From Methanobacteriota archaeon (GTDB lineage: Archaea > Halobacteriota > Methanomicrobia > Methanomicrobiales > Methanospirillaceae): a DNA stretch of 5,073 bases. Positions 4,974 to 5,073 of this stretch are shown one piece after another (positions within the stretch are counted from its first letter, which is position 1; each line of letters opens with the position of its first letter). The notes below the pieces were generated by a model, which was not told where the DNA came from, made no database searches, and worked only from the letters and a program-made list of their open reading frames with translations. Both the position numbers and the translations under genes were made by a program. The stretch spans positions 1-5,073 of the forward strand of contig WRER01000088.1 in NCBI GenBank assembly GCA_009779205.1, given 5' to 3'.

Positions 4974-5073
4974 TTACGCATTCCAGAATTTCCAGTGTGC
5001 AAACAATTGAGGAGCTTGTCTTGCTATATTGCTAAGCCAGTGTGCAGCCTTTTCCCTCGTACTTAGTTTCTTG
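4974..5073 (-). CDS. ltrA: C-terminus of group II intron reverse transcriptase/maturase (partial)
   Basis: The last 32 codons before the TAA at 4976-4974 are visible; the rest lies beyond the right edge. The sequence (STREKAAHWLSNIA, then RQAPQLFAHW) matches by eye the usual C-terminal end of intron-encoded proteins, where a WL..IA helix is followed by P.LF.HW. Such proteins have reverse transcriptase, maturase and often endonuclease domains and promote splicing and retrohoming of their own intron. The stop lies 16 nt before domain V, as expected for an ORF in domain IV. Nothing can be said about the integrity of the main domains. Confidence 0.85.
   Translation of the reverse strand, partial: KKLSTREKAAHWLSNIARQAPQLFAHWKFWNA

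Larger units (their letters stand above)
4885..5073 (-). mobile_element. 3' end of a group II intron (continues past right edge)
   Basis: Reading on the minus strand, the end of a reverse transcriptase/maturase gene is followed after 16 nt by a canonical domain V and then a domain VI-like hairpin, the standard 3' layout of an ORF-bearing group II retroelement. The intron's 5' end, domains I-III and most of the protein lie beyond the right edge. The 3' boundary is placed at about 4885, where the sequence reads CTAC-TTAC and could end in the usual AY; it may be off by several bases. The element points toward the importer operon and leaves it intact. Confidence 0.85.

Noticed and set aside
4775..5002. 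Minus-strand 75-codon open frame starting MHTGNSGMRKW
   Set aside because: It overlaps the maturase end and runs through domains V and VI of the intron, so it translates structured RNA; such shadow frames are common in group II introns.

Overview
The window looks archaeal, most likely from a methanogen. The first gene encodes an FmdE-type domain, a family best known from formylmethanofuran dehydrogenase operons. Several genes have a TATA-like box 20-35 nt before an ATG with no Shine-Dalgarno sequence, which suggests leaderless mRNAs. The one clear ribosome-binding site is GGTGAT, and candidate terminators are plain T-runs. A methanogen of the Methanomicrobiales type is my inference, not something the sequence proves.

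Layout. Positions 1-475 (minus strand) hold an FmdE-domain gene that seems to carry a frameshift near its 3' end. It is followed by the first 36 codons of a membrane protein that runs off the left edge. Positions 476-787 are an AT-rich divergent promoter region with several inverted repeats. Positions 788-1705 (plus) encode a secreted ZnuA-family (cluster A-I) solute-binding protein that lacks two of the four usual metal ligands. A T-run and a second promoter with a perfect 17-nt palindrome follow. Positions 1863-4765 (plus) are a compact three-gene ABC importer operon: a BtuF/FepB-type binding protein, a FecCD/BtuC-type permease and a BtuD/FecE-type ATPase. Positions 4766-4884 are intergenic. 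From about 4885 to the right edge lies the 3' end of a group II intron on the minus strand: the C-terminus of its reverse transcriptase/maturase, a textbook 34-nt domain V, and a domain VI hairpin.

How the parts fit. The binding protein at 1863, the permease and the ATPase form a complete type II importer for a metal chelate, corrinoid, haem or siderophore. The docking residues known from BtuF-BtuC can be picked out: two Glu in the binding protein and an RLPR motif in the permease. The ZnuA-like protein has no ABC-3 permease of its own in view, so it may be a second receptor for the same importer or act with a distant one. The FmdE gene, the ZnuA-like gene and the importer operon share an ATACTAT element in their promoters, which hints at one regulator. 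The group II intron is a separate mobile element that converges on the operon's 3' end.
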